Program-made: the position numbers and the translations under genes
Assembly: GCF_015354335.1 (NCBI RefSeq)
Contig: NZ_JADKYR010000002.1
Location: forward strand, 558,001-622,000
Source of the DNA: Methylophilus sp. 13
GTDB lineage: Bacteria; Pseudomonadota; Gammaproteobacteria; Burkholderiales; Methylophilaceae
Length of the DNA: 64,000 nucleotides
Direction: 5' to 3'
Notes under the pieces: generated by a model
The model's database searches: none
What the model was told of the DNA's origin: nothing
The model's input: the letters and a program-made list of their open reading frames with translations, nothing else
Shown: one piece after another, positions 1 through 8,580 of the stretch
How positions within the stretch are numbered: position 1 is the first letter of the stretch
Layout of the letters: each line of letters begins with the position of its first letter

Positions 1-1
1 A

Positions 2-472
2 GAACATGGCCGCAGCCTCCAAGCCGATAGCATTCTGGTCTATGTGAAAAAAGCGGGCAACACTTCGCCAGCCTCCAAGATGGAGATGATCAAGGAAGCC
101 GTGAAAAAAGGTCAGTCTCTGACGGAAAAAGACATGGCTGCCAGCCCGGGCAAATATCGTTATTACGCAAGTTTCTGGGCAAAACTGCCGCCTCCTTTAC
201 TAGGCATCCATGTGATCAAACTGGTGCAAAAACAATCTGGTGGTGAGAGTGAACGCCTGCCTACCCCCGGCGTGCGCGTGATTGCCGTGATTCATGGCTC
301 GTCTGCCGAAAAAGCAGGCCTGCAACGTGGCGATCAGCTACTCAGCATCAACCAGGAAAAAGTAGAAGATGCAGCCACGCTCTCCACCCTCGTGCGCAAA
401 TACCGCGGCAAAGCGGTTAAGTTAGAGATGGAACGTCAAAGTGAACCCCTCTCGCTAGAGGCGCAGCTCTAA
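2..472 (+). CDS. PDZ-domain protein, 5'-truncated by window edge
   Basis: The frame is open from base 2, so the gene starts outside the window; an internal GTG at 44 is not a credible start because the coding frame and protein character continue upstream of it. About 156 residues are visible. The C-terminal half (from the segment TPGVRVIAVI onward) is a PDZ domain with the typical GSSAEKAGLQRGDQLLSI core, which binds peptide C-termini and is common in periplasmic proteases and scaffolds. The preceding part has no motif I recognise and no protease triad is visible. It ends about 50 bases before the Gcr-family gene on the same strand, so the two may be cotranscribed. Function cannot be stated without the N-terminus. 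Confidence 0.7.
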   Translation, partial: EHGRSLQADSILVYVKKAGNTSPASKMEMIKEAVKKGQSLTEKDMAASPGKYRYYASFWAKLPPPLLGIHVIKLVQKQSGGESERLPTPGVRVIAVIHGSSAEKAGLQRGDQLLSINQEKVEDAATLSTLVRKYRGKAVKLEMERQSEPLSLEAQL

Positions 473-523
473 ACGTTTGGCGTGTTATCCTTGCCAAATC
501 AAGCATCCAAGAAAGCGCTTTAC

Positions 524-2503
524 ATGTTTCAACCGATTTTTGACCACCAGGCCGCCCGCGAAGCGGCCGGTGATATTGACGATATTCAGTTTATTCGAGC
601 GTTGTTCGACAATATCCGTCCTAAGGACTCTTCGGATATTGAAAGTGCGAGCAATGCCTTGCAGGCCTTGTGCTTCCTGCTGCAACAGCATCCACAGTTT
701 GCCTTGTTATTGCGCAACAGCGTGCTGAGACTGCTCAACGAAAAGAGCGTGATATCGCTGTATTCAGACCACGGCATTCAATCAGACCTCGGCTTTTTTA
801 CCGAAATTTATCGTCGGCTTTCGCATAAAATCCTGCCAGACGTACCGGACCCTAAATATCTCAAGGATATCTTTGGCCAGATTTTTCATCAAAACGATGA
901 TGCTGACTGGGTCACCGGCATGCCCGACCAGGTCTGGCGAGACTTTATGCAGACATTGGACATCAGCCGAGGCGACTGGCAATTGCAGCAAAACTGCATC
1001 CAGGAGCTCAAGGATGCCCTGCAAGTGCTGTCTTTCAGGCTCTCGGCATCTGGCTTGGACCCCGAGCTGATTTTGCAGCATGAAGATCTCGAATCAAACA
1101 GCTCGCCCTTTATCACGCAAAATATTGAAATTCAAAATTTTTTGGCGCTGGGCAGCATCCAGGCTGAAGATGTGCAACATCTCTACAGTGTGCTCAAGCG
1201 TTGTGAGCAACTGACCTATGAAATCCGCAAGGCGAATGCCAAAACCGGCACCAGCATCTCGCTGACGGCGCTGATGCAAAGAATTTTGCAACAGATTCAG
1301 CGCATGCAACTGGTGGTAGACATTCTGCATGGGCTCATTCTCAAGCATGATGTGAGCCAGGCAATCACCAGCTTGCTGAAACAGCTGGTGGATGCCGAAT
1401 GCAAGAAAAATAACCTGTCGGATTACTGGCGCCAAAATACGGAATTGCTGGCCTTGCGCGTCACTGAAAATGCCAGCCATACCGGCGAGCATTACATTGC
1501 GCAACATCGCGGTGAATATTTCAAGCTCATGGGCTCAGCCATGGGCGCGGGCCTCATCATTGCCTTTATGGCGATGTTTAAAATCATGATTGCCAGCTAT
1601 CACCTGCCACCGCTGACCGAGGCCATTTTGTTTAGCCTCAATTATGGCCTGGGCTTTGTCATCATTCACCTGTTGCACTTCACGGTGGCCACCAAGCAGC
1701 CTGCGATGACCGCTGCAACCATTGCTTCAACCATAGATGACCATGGCCATGACAGTAAAAACATACACAATCTGATCAATATTGTGGCACAAACTACGAG
1801 CAGCCAGACGATTGCGATTTTAGGCAACGTGGTGGTGGTGATTCCGGTGGCCATACTGATTGACTGGCTGTTTATGCAAAGCACTGGCCATCACTTTATT
1901 GGCAGCGAAAAAGCACATAGCCTGCTGGACAACAATAACCCGCTGATCAGCCTGACCGCTCTCTATGCGGCAGTCGCCGGGGTATGTTTGTTTTTGTCAG
2001 GCCTGATTGCCGGCTACCACGACAACCTGGCCGCCTACAACCGGATTCCAGAACGCCTGCAACATTTGGGCTGGTTGCAGTCCTTGCTGGGCAAAGAACG
2101 TCTGGGGCGCATTACCGACTATATTCGTCATAACCTGGGCGCACTGGCGGGGAATTTTTACTTTGGTTGCCTGTTGGGATTTGCCTCAGGGCTGGGGGTC
2201 ATGCTGGGATTGCCGCTCGATATCCGTCACGTGACCTTTGTTGCGGCCTTTGCCGGTTACTCGTTCCCGGCGCTTGATTTTCAGGTCAGCCAATACATTG
2301 TGGGCACCACCATTTTGGGCATTGCCCTGGTCGGCACCATCAACCTCATTACCAGTTTCGGCCTGGCAATCTACGTTGCAATGAAGTCACGAAAAGTGCG
2401 CTATCGCCACTGGAAGGCTTTTTGGCTGGAATTGTTAAGTGCACTGTATCGCCAGCCAGGCAAGTTCTTGTTACCCCCTAAGAAAACCAATACAGATCAT
2501 TAA
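524..2503 (+). CDS. gcr: Gcr-family 'site-specific recombinase' (polytopic membrane protein)
   Basis: About 659 residues from the ATG at 524; a GTG at 482 in the same frame would add 14 residues, and neither has a strong ribosome-binding site. The protein matches in character the COG4389/PF10136 family annotated as site-specific recombinase after neisserial gcr. What the sequence shows is a helical, charged N-terminal half (to about residue 340), then a C-terminal half with at least six hydrophobic segments, for example around MGSAMGAGLIIAFMAMF, VVVVIPVAILIDWLF and LTALYAAVAGVCLFLSGLIAG. I see no serine- or tyrosine-recombinase catalytic motif. The family name is therefore doubtful and an integral-membrane role is more likely. 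It follows the PDZ gene at short distance and is followed by a perfect palindrome. Confidence 0.75.
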   Translation: MFQPIFDHQAAREAAGDIDDIQFIRALFDNIRPKDSSDIESASNALQALCFLLQQHPQFALLLRNSVLRLLNEKSVISLYSDHGIQSDLGFFTEIYRRLSHKILPDVPDPKYLKDIFGQIFHQNDDADWVTGMPDQVWRDFMQTLDISRGDWQLQQNCIQELKDALQVLSFRLSASGLDPELILQHEDLESNSSPFITQNIEIQNFLALGSIQAEDVQHLYSVLKRCEQLTYEIRKANAKTGTSISLTALMQRILQQIQRMQLVVDILHGLILKHDVSQAITSLLKQLVDAECKKNNLSDYWRQNTELLALRVTENASHTGEHYIAQHRGEYFKLMGSAMGAGLIIAFMAMFKIMIASYHLPPLTEAILFSLNYGLGFVIIHLLHFTVATKQPAMTAATIASTIDDHGHDSKNIHNLINIVAQTTSSQTIAILGNVVVVIPVAILIDWLFMQSTGHHFIGSEKAHSLLDNNNPLISLTALYAAVAGVCLFLSGLIAGYHDNLAAYNRIPERLQHLGWLQSLLGKERLGRITDYIRHNLGALAGNFYFGCLLGFASGLGVMLGLPLDIRHVTFVAAFAGYSFPALDFQVSQYIVGTTILGIALVGTINLITSFGLAIYVAMKSRKVRYRHWKAFWLELLSALYRQPGKFLLPPKKTNTDH

Positions 2504-2526
2504 ACACACGGCGCGCGCCGTGTGTT
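2503..2526. repeat. Perfect 24-bp palindrome after gcr
   Basis: The 24 bases beginning in the stop codon of the gcr gene equal their own reverse complement, with a centre of alternating G and C. No T-run follows, so it is not a classical intrinsic terminator. It could form a cruciform or RNA hairpin protecting the 3' end, or be a protein site. Confidence 0.6.
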
Positions 2527-2575
2527 GGAGAGGGTCAGACGAAGCCCGGAGCCCAAGGCCACACCCGCTCAGTGA

Positions 2576-2830
2576 CTAGTCAGCCGCCAGAGTGGTTTCT
2601 TTCTGGATCAAAAAGTGAAAGACACCGCCTTCTTTGTGCACAGACAACAACTTGACCGGGTGATGATTAATCACGTTGCGGATATTCTGTTCGCTGCCCG
2701 CAGAGGTCGTTTTCACGGACAACACCTGACCAGGCAACAACTCCTCCAGTTTTTCGATGGTTTTCAGCATGGGCAATGGACTGTCCAGGCCCATCAGGTC
2801 GAGTTCTATATCTATTGGTGTGGTGTGCAT
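2576..2830 (-). CDS. TusA-family protein lacking the catalytic cysteine
   Basis: 84 residues from the ATG whose codon ends at 2830; a GGGGGA ribosome-binding site lies six bases ahead, which is why this start is preferred over an upstream TTG. The fold signature of TusA/SirA sulfur carriers is clear: an initial strand IDIELDLMGL, the helix MLKTIEKLEELLPGQ, then VLSVKTTSAGSEQNI. In TusA the strand is followed by a Cys-Pro-x-Pro motif whose cysteine carries the persulfide. Here it reads Ser-Pro-Leu-Pro, with Ser17 (codon at 2780-2782) replacing the cysteine, and no other cysteine is present. It cannot be a sulfur relay by the usual chemistry. It may be a regulatory or binding variant. It is convergent with gcr. 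Confidence 0.7.
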   Translation of the reverse strand: MHTTPIDIELDLMGLDSPLPMLKTIEKLEELLPGQVLSVKTTSAGSEQNIRNVINHHPVKLLSVHKEGGVFHFLIQKETTLAAD

Positions 2831-2899
2831 ACTTGTCCCCCTTTTCAAAAGCTGCTGATGTCAGCATGATCAAGCTGTGTTGGCGACCGCCAATCACGT

Positions 2900-3460
2900 T
2901 CAATCTTCATCCAACTCGTCTTCCTCAGTACCCGCTATCGCCTGCAAGTCATCCTCTACCGCTACACCTTCCATCAATTCGCGGATTATTTTAAATAATT
3001 CGCGGCTGCTTTTAGGCGGCTTGCCGGCAGCATGCTCCTTATTCGCATTACGGATCAAGGTACGCATATGCTGCACAGGGGTCTGCGGATATTCAGCAAT
3101 AAATAATTCGATGGCCTTGCTGTCTTCGAGCAAGCGTGACCGCCACCGTTCCATTTGGTGAAAGCGGGCATTTTCTTCCTGATGCTTGCCTTCCCACTTT
3201 TGCAACTGCTCAACAATCGGGGCCAAATCTGTTTCACGCATCAGGCGCCCGATATATTGCATTTGACGACGGATGGCACCATTCGAGGTAATGCGCTTGG
3301 CTTCGGCAATCGCATCCATCAGGGATTCTTCCAGCGCCAGTTTTTTCAGTTTATCCTTGGGGAGCGCCACCAGTTGTCGGCCAATGTCCTGCGCGGCATC
3401 CGCCTCAGCCTTGAGGCGGGTTTTACTGGGTTGGGAATCATCAAAGGTTTCAGATGTCAT
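2900..3460 (-). CDS. darP: DarP (YjgA) ribosome-associated 50S assembly protein
   Basis: 186 residues from the ATG ending at 3460; longer in-frame extensions upstream overlap pmbA and do not resemble the family. The protein is highly charged and helical, with the DarP/YjgA pattern: PSKTRLKAEADAAQDIGRQLV near the N-terminus, IRRQMQYIGRLMRETD in the middle, and a late arginine-rich segment WRSRLLEDSKAI. The C-terminus is acidic. In E. coli this family binds late 50S subunit precursors and aids assembly. The gene is divergent from pmbA with only about 70 bases between them, the same pairing as in E. coli and many other proteobacteria, which supports both calls. Confidence 0.9.
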   Translation of the reverse strand: MTSETFDDSQPSKTRLKAEADAAQDIGRQLVALPKDKLKKLALEESLMDAIAEAKRITSNGAIRRQMQYIGRLMRETDLAPIVEQLQKWEGKHQEENARFHQMERWRSRLLEDSKAIELFIAEYPQTPVQHMRTLIRNANKEHAAGKPPKSSRELFKIIRELMEGVAVEDDLQAIAGTEEDELDED

Positions 3461-3533
3461 GTTAAAAGCAATCTCTGCCAAATCACGGTATGATAACAGC
3501 TTTAATCGCCAAGCTAAAAACAAGCAAGCCAGC

Positions 3534-4856
3534 ATGCAAGCAGACCAACTACAACAAATCGCCCAAGACATTATTCGTTTGACGCAAACAGCCGGTGCCA
3601 GCAGCGCCGAAACCGAAGTCAGTTTTGGCATGGGTCAGAGTGTGTCTGTGCGCCAGGGCGAGACTGAAAATATTGAGTATAACCGCGATAAGGGCTGCTC
3701 GGTCACGGTCTACTTTGGTCAGCAAAAAGGCTATGCCAGCACCTCAGACCTGAGTCCGCAAGCCTTGCGTGATACGGTTGAAGCGGCCTGCAATATCGCC
3801 AAGTATACGGCGCAGGACCCCTTCTGTGGCCTGGCTGACGCTGACTTGATGGCAACCTCGTTTCCTGACCTGTCTCTGTATCATCCCTGGCAAGTCGATG
3901 TCGATGCAGCGCTGGCGCTGGCCAAACGTTGCGAAAGCGCGGCACTGGCAGTAGATCACAGAATCAGTAACAGCGAGGGAGCCAGTGTCTATACGCAAAG
4001 CGGCGCCTTCGCCTATGCCAACAGTCACGGGTTTATCGGGGGCTATGCCAGTTCACGTCATAGTATCAGTTGCTCGGTGATTGCCGAGGCCGATGGCCTA
4101 ATGCAACGCGACTACTGGTATAGCAGTGCCCGCGATGCACTAGACCTGGCCAGCCCTGAACAGGTGGGCCAGATCGCTGGTGAACGTACCGCCAGGCGAC
4201 TGGGTGCGCGCCCGATCAAAACCGGGCAATACCCGGTACTGTTTGAAGCACCGCTGGCCAGTGGCCTGATTGGTACCCTCATGAGTGCCATTTCTGGTGG
4301 CAACCTGTATCGAAAATCCTCTTTCCTGCTTGATAGCCTGGGCCAAACCATCGCCAGCCCGCTGTTACAGATTGAAGATCATCCATTTCTGCTCAAAGGG
4401 GCGGCCAGCAGTGCCTTTGATAGTGAAGGCGTCGCTTGCCAAACCAGAACACTGGTCGAGAATGGCGTCCTGCAAGGCTATTTATTGGGCAGCTACTCCG
4501 CCCGCAAGCTGGGACTCAAAACCACAGGCAATGCCGGTGGCGCACACAATATTCTGGTCCGATCCACTGGTCAGTCCTTTGAACAGCTGCTGCAAACACT
4601 GGGCACGGGGCTGCTGGTGACGGAGTTACTGGGGCATGGCCTGAATATGGTGACTGGCGACTACTCACGCGGTGCGTCTGGCTATTGGGTTGAGAACGGC
4701 GTCATTGTGCACCCGGTCGAAGAAATCACCATCGCCAGCAACATGAAAGACATGCTGAAAAGTATCGTCGCCATTGGTAATGACGTGATTCCCAACAGTT
4801 CAAAACTGACGGGTTCTATTTTGATAGAGCGCATGACCGTCGCCTCATCCGAATAA
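3534..4856 (+). CDS. pmbA: PmbA/TldE metalloprotease subunit
   Basis: 440 residues from the ATG at 3534. The open frame extends further upstream, but that part is antisense to darP. The TldE/PmbA pattern is complete: the early QGETENIEYNRDKG strand, the central region around LIGTLMSAISGGNLYRKSSF, the segment AFDSEGVACQTRTLVENGVLQGYLL, and the C-terminal GYWVENGVIVHPVEEITIA. PmbA pairs with TldD to form a protease that trims peptides such as microcin and antitoxin precursors. TldD carries the zinc-binding HExxxH and PmbA does not, consistent with this protein. TldD is not in the window. It is divergent from darP and followed by a strong bidirectional terminator. Confidence 0.93.
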   Translation: MQADQLQQIAQDIIRLTQTAGASSAETEVSFGMGQSVSVRQGETENIEYNRDKGCSVTVYFGQQKGYASTSDLSPQALRDTVEAACNIAKYTAQDPFCGLADADLMATSFPDLSLYHPWQVDVDAALALAKRCESAALAVDHRISNSEGASVYTQSGAFAYANSHGFIGGYASSRHSISCSVIAEADGLMQRDYWYSSARDALDLASPEQVGQIAGERTARRLGARPIKTGQYPVLFEAPLASGLIGTLMSAISGGNLYRKSSFLLDSLGQTIASPLLQIEDHPFLLKGAASSAFDSEGVACQTRTLVENGVLQGYLLGSYSARKLGLKTTGNAGGAHNILVRSTGQSFEQLLQTLGTGLLVTELLGHGLNMVTGDYSRGASGYWVENGVIVHPVEEITIASNMKDMLKSIVAIGNDVIPNSSKLTGSILIERMTVASSE

Positions 4857-4904
4857 ACTTGTTCGCTCATCCCAATTACCATCAGTAAACAAGTTGTCAC
4901 CAAT

Positions 4905-4936
4905 AAAAAAGGCTTTGCAAATGCAAAGCCTTTTTT
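4905..4936. terminator. Bidirectional intrinsic terminator between pmbA and mlaA
   Basis: A 14-bp stem (4905-4918 with 4923-4936) around a 4-base loop has A-runs and T-runs at both ends. It can stop transcription of pmbA rightward and of mlaA leftward. Confidence 0.9.
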
Positions 4937-4952
4937 ATATTTCCAGACAGGA

Positions 4953-6023
4953 TTACTGTGGTGCAGTCTCAGCCGGTAATGCCATCAGCGTTTCATCTAT
5001 GGCAGCCACAACCTCTGCCGCCTCTTTTTCAACCACAGGCATTTCGTCGCCAGTTTCGCTCGTTTGCTCGAGTAATGGCGGCAAAACCTCTTCAGGTTGC
5101 GCAGTCGCCTCAAAGGCTAAGGCGTCGACCTCATCCAATGTCGGTGCAGCGATTGATTCTACGGCTTGACTCTCAGACACGACGACCGCAGCCATATTGC
5201 CGGGCTCAGCCTTATCCACAGAGGTCACTGACTGCAGCAATACGGTTTCACCATTGTTAGAGGAAGACGCCGCTGGTTTGGCCGGCACATCTTCGTCAGC
5301 GGGCTCAAACTCGTCTTGCAGCAATTCCTGAGGCACCAAGCCATCCTGAATCAAGCTGGCACGGCGCTGCAAATAAGCATCACGCATGAAGGCATAAGGA
5401 TCAATCGACGCATTATCGACGAGATCAGTCGCATCAAGCAATTGTGTACGCTTATCCAGCAACTGCACCGCACGCACCTGATAATAAGTACGAACCTGGC
5501 CAATATTGTGCAAATACTGAATCGGGTCAGAAGTCACGGTATCAATCGCCAACCCGCTGGCATCCCGTACCGTACTTGGGCCCAAAATTGGCAGCACCAG
5601 ATAGGCACCTGACCCCATGCCCCAATAGCCCAAGGTCTGACCAAAATCTTCCTGGTGTTTGGGAATATTGTCCATACTGGCCACATCAATCAAGCCAACC
5701 ACCCCAAAGGTGGTATTGATCACAAAGCGACCTGCATCACTGAATGCCTGGGCAAATTTCAATTGCAACAGATCATTGACCACAGTGGTCAAGGTGCCCA
5801 GGTTACTGAAGAAGTTGCTGATGCCAGTACGTACCGGCGAAGGGGCGATGGCTTTGTAGGCTTTCGCCACCGGCTTCATCGCATAGCGATCCGCAACATC
5901 ATTAAATTTGTAGATGCCACGGTTGAGGCCTTCAAGCGGATCTTTATTGGTTGTTGCACAGCCAGACACACTTGCCAGTGTTGCAATCAGTACTATCGCT
6001 CTTAATTTTTTCATATTCGTCAT
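4953..6023 (-). CDS. mlaA: MlaA (VacJ) outer-membrane lipoprotein with long C-terminal extension
   Basis: 356 residues. A lipoprotein signal ends in the lipobox SVSGC with Cys22 as the acylated residue. The MlaA core follows (about 28-228): DPLEGLNRGIYKFND, TLTTVVNDLLQLKF, a FINTTFGVVGLIDVA-like segment and the DFGQTLGYWGMGSGAYLVLP motif. MlaA removes mislocalised phospholipid from the outer leaflet of the outer membrane and passes it to the MlaFEDBC pathway, none of which is encoded here. Residues from about 229 onward form an extension rich in Ala, Glu and Val, with Ser/Asn stretches, absent from the E. coli protein (about 250 residues). A start three codons later at 6014 is also possible. 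Confidence 0.93.
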   Translation of the reverse strand: MTNMKKLRAIVLIATLASVSGCATTNKDPLEGLNRGIYKFNDVADRYAMKPVAKAYKAIAPSPVRTGISNFFSNLGTLTTVVNDLLQLKFAQAFSDAGRFVINTTFGVVGLIDVASMDNIPKHQEDFGQTLGYWGMGSGAYLVLPILGPSTVRDASGLAIDTVTSDPIQYLHNIGQVRTYYQVRAVQLLDKRTQLLDATDLVDNASIDPYAFMRDAYLQRRASLIQDGLVPQELLQDEFEPADEDVPAKPAASSSNNGETVLLQSVTSVDKAEPGNMAAVVVSESQAVESIAAPTLDEVDALAFEATAQPEEVLPPLLEQTSETGDEMPVVEKEAAEVVAAIDETLMALPAETAPQ

Positions 6024-6259
6024 TATTTCAGAAGCTGTTCAGGCGTATTAAATTTTTTGTATCCCCAACACTGCATGTTTTTTATCTTGCAATAGCATTT
6101 AATCACCAAGCAATGCTTATTCTTAACGGAATCACTTTTTAAAAACTAAAGCGCGTTTGACAAAGATATCTGAGATACAGCCACCACTTGGCTGTGTTTT
6201 GCCTTGATCCAGACTCCGCCCCAATCCCGATTAAAATGTTCTTCATTCTACCTCAAATG

Positions 6260-7693
6260 TCATTTGGGCTTCACATTATTTTTGTATAGGCGCAACGCCT
6301 GTTCCCGCTGTATTGCGTGATCTACAACAGGCCGAGGATAATTCAATGCAACGCCTTGATTAAATAAGCTTTGCTTGTGATATTTCGCTGCCCATGGCGC
6401 ATGAATTTGATCATCATTCAGGTGTGCCAATTCTGGCACATATTTGCGGATAAATTTGCCTTGCGGATCAAACTTTTCAGATTGCGACTGTGGATTGAAG
6501 ATCCTGAAATACGGTTGCGCATCGCAACCGGTGGAGGCCGCCCACTGCCAGCCACCGTTGTTGGCCGCAAAATCAAAATCGATCAGCTTTTGTGCGAAAT
6601 ATTGCTCACCCCATCGCCAGTCGATGAGCAAATCCTTGACCAGAAAACTGGCGACAATCATGCGTAACCGGTTATGCATATAGCCGGTCTGGTTCAACTG
6701 CCGCATGGCCGCATCCACGATCGGGAAACCGGTTTGGCCAGCGCACCAGGCCTCAAACCAGGGCTGGTGATTGAGGAAAGCCAACCCCTCATATTCAGCC
6801 TTAAAAGCCGTGCCCTGCTGCAAGTCTGGCCGATGATACAAAACCTGGAAATAAAAATCGCGCCAGATGAGCTCATTGAGCCAGATGGCCGCGCCTTCAT
6901 TGCCGGTCTGCGTCAATTGCCAGGCCGCATGCGCCAATTGGCGGATTGAAATGGTGCCAAAACGCAAATGTACCGACAGGTAAGACACGCCCTTGATGGC
7001 AGGAAAATTGCGCGCATCGTGATACTGGCTGATCCGCTGCAGAAAGTCATTAAACAGCTGCTGCGCACCAGCCATCCCGGTCGGCAAACGCATGGCTTTC
7101 AGATTAGTCTCCTCAAACCCCAGTGAGGTCAAAGCGGGCATTGCTTGCGGCGGCAGTGGCGCCAGTTGACCGAGATACTTTTCAGTTGGATACGCTTGCA
7201 AATAAAAAGGGCTGAGTTTTGCCAGGTGGGCATTCTTGTAGGGTGTAAAGACGCCATAAGGCTTACCAGCCTGTGTCAGGATCTCGTCTTGTTCAAACAA
7301 GACCTGATCTTTAAACAAAAACAGTGACTGACCTAAAGCCGCCAGGGATTGTCTGACGGCCTCATCACGCGCGATCGCGGTGGGCTCATAATCACGATTT
7401 GCATAGACGGCAGAGACTTTCAGGCGTGCTGCCAAGGCAGGAATCTCTTCCCTGGCAGCGCCATGCAACACAATCAGATCCGCACCTCTTGCTTGCAGCG
7501 CCTGCTTGAGTTCACGTGCGCTTTCCCAGATAAACTCGACTCTGCGGTCGGCTTTATCGGTAAGGGCATCCAGGATTTCAGTATCAAAAACAAATGCGAG
7601 ATAGACTTGCGCATGTTGTTTGAGTGCGTGGTAGAGGGCAGCATGATCATGGTCGCGCAAATCGCGACGCAGCCAGACCAGGGCATTGGACAT
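6260..7693 (-). CDS. phrB: Deoxyribodipyrimidine (CPD) photolyase, class I
   Basis: 477 residues from the ATG ending at 7693, which gives the standard N-terminus SNALVWLRRDLRDHDHAAL; the frame upstream lies within rlmH. The N-terminal Rossmann antenna domain (to about 130) is followed by the helical FAD domain with the hallmark WQWAASTGCDAQPYFRIFNP, nearly identical to the E. coli PhrB segment, and DFAANNGG just before it. It repairs cyclobutane pyrimidine dimers using blue light with FADH- and an antenna chromophore. The length equals the family norm (about 470). It starts two bases after the rlmH stop, so it is probably the last gene of the panC-panD-rsfS-rlmH unit. Confidence 0.95.
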   Translation of the reverse strand: MSNALVWLRRDLRDHDHAALYHALKQHAQVYLAFVFDTEILDALTDKADRRVEFIWESARELKQALQARGADLIVLHGAAREEIPALAARLKVSAVYANRDYEPTAIARDEAVRQSLAALGQSLFLFKDQVLFEQDEILTQAGKPYGVFTPYKNAHLAKLSPFYLQAYPTEKYLGQLAPLPPQAMPALTSLGFEETNLKAMRLPTGMAGAQQLFNDFLQRISQYHDARNFPAIKGVSYLSVHLRFGTISIRQLAHAAWQLTQTGNEGAAIWLNELIWRDFYFQVLYHRPDLQQGTAFKAEYEGLAFLNHQPWFEAWCAGQTGFPIVDAAMRQLNQTGYMHNRLRMIVASFLVKDLLIDWRWGEQYFAQKLIDFDFAANNGGWQWAASTGCDAQPYFRIFNPQSQSEKFDPQGKFIRKYVPELAHLNDDQIHAPWAAKYHKQSLFNQGVALNYPRPVVDHAIQREQALRLYKNNVKPK

Positions 7694-7695
7694 TC

Positions 7696-8163
7696 TTATT
7701 CTCGGTGGTAAGGATGATTGCTTAGAACCGTATGCGCACGATAAAGTTGCTCGGTCAGCATCACTCTGACCATGCCATGCGGCATCGTGAGCTTGGATAG
7801 GCTGAATAACCATTGCGCCTGACTTTTCAATTGCGGATGCAAGCCGTCAGCACCGCCTATGACCAAAGCCACATCGCGCCCCATTTCCTGCCAGGATTTG
7901 AGTTTATCGGCCAGTTGCAAGGTGGTGACAGCCTGCCCACGCTCATCCAGTGCCACCAGATAGTCTTTACCGACCACCTCGAGAATGCGCTTGGCTTCCG
8001 CTTCTTGGACCACTTCACTGTTTTTGCCCGAAGCGCGCTTGTCAGGCTTAATTTCAATGATGCGCGTCTCAAGTTCGCGCGGCATGCGCTTAAGGTATTC
8101 CGCGCAGGCAGACTCCACCCAGTCGGGCATTTTGTGGCCGACCGAGATGATATTGAGTTTCAT
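7696..8163 (-). CDS. rlmH: RlmH 23S rRNA pseudouridine-1915 N3-methyltransferase
   Basis: 155 residues from the ATG ending at 8163 (E. coli RlmH has 155). It is a small SPOUT-fold methyltransferase: the N-terminus MKLNIISVGHKMPDWV, the trefoil-knot SAM site LVIGGADGLHP, and the C-terminal MPHGMVRVMLTEQLYRAHTVLSNHPYH are all classical. It methylates pseudouridine 1915 in helix 69 of 23S rRNA on the 70S ribosome. It lies 31 bases after rsfS, the same rsfS-rlmH order as in E. coli. Confidence 0.96.
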   Translation of the reverse strand: MKLNIISVGHKMPDWVESACAEYLKRMPRELETRIIEIKPDKRASGKNSEVVQEAEAKRILEVVGKDYLVALDERGQAVTTLQLADKLKSWQEMGRDVALVIGGADGLHPQLKSQAQWLFSLSKLTMPHGMVRVMLTEQLYRAHTVLSNHPYHRE

Positions 8164-8194
8164 GCGGGATAAAAAGAATGACCTTGCGTCAGAA

Positions 8195-8566
8195 TCAGGC
8201 GGCCGAGGCGGTGCGGCGAGACTGTGACTCGCTCCACAGCTGCTCGATATTGTAATAGGCACGTGTAGCAGGCACCATCACATGCACGACAATGTCGCCC
8301 AAGTCGACCAGCACCCATTCACCTTCTTTTTCGCCTTCAATGCCACGCGCATCCATGCCTTTTTCTTTGAGCTTTTCGCGCACATTGTCCGCAATGGCTT
8401 TGCATTGGCGGGTGGAATTACCGCTGGCGACGATCATGTAACTGGTCATGGCGGTCATGTCGCGCACGTCCATCACCGTGATATCAAAGGCTTTGATGTC
8501 TTCCAGCGCGTCAACAACGGCCAGTTTCATGTCTTCAAGAGACATTAATGAAGTATTTGGTTGCAT
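8195..8566 (-). CDS. rsfS: Ribosomal silencing factor RsfS (YbeB)
   Basis: About 123 residues from the ATG ending at 8566; an ATG at 8545 (MSLEDMKL) and a TTG at 8578 are alternatives, none with a strong ribosome-binding site. The RsfS core is plain: VVDALEDIKAFDITVMDVRD, SYMIVASGNSTRQCKAIADNV, and the late WVLVDLGDIVVHVMVPATRAYYNIEQLW. The protein binds uL14 on the 50S subunit and blocks subunit joining when nutrients are short. It sits between panD and rlmH with short gaps on the same strand. Confidence 0.95.
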   Translation of the reverse strand: MQPNTSLMSLEDMKLAVVDALEDIKAFDITVMDVRDMTAMTSYMIVASGNSTRQCKAIADNVREKLKEKGMDARGIEGEKEGEWVLVDLGDIVVHVMVPATRAYYNIEQLWSESQSRRTASAA

Positions 8567-8580
8567 AGAGGGTTTCAAAT

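Noticed and set aside
524-2503. Gcr 'site-specific recombinase' as evidence of a mobile element
   Set aside because: No integrase motif, attachment repeats, phage or transfer genes nearby; the protein looks membrane-bound and the flanks are ordinary chromosomal genes.
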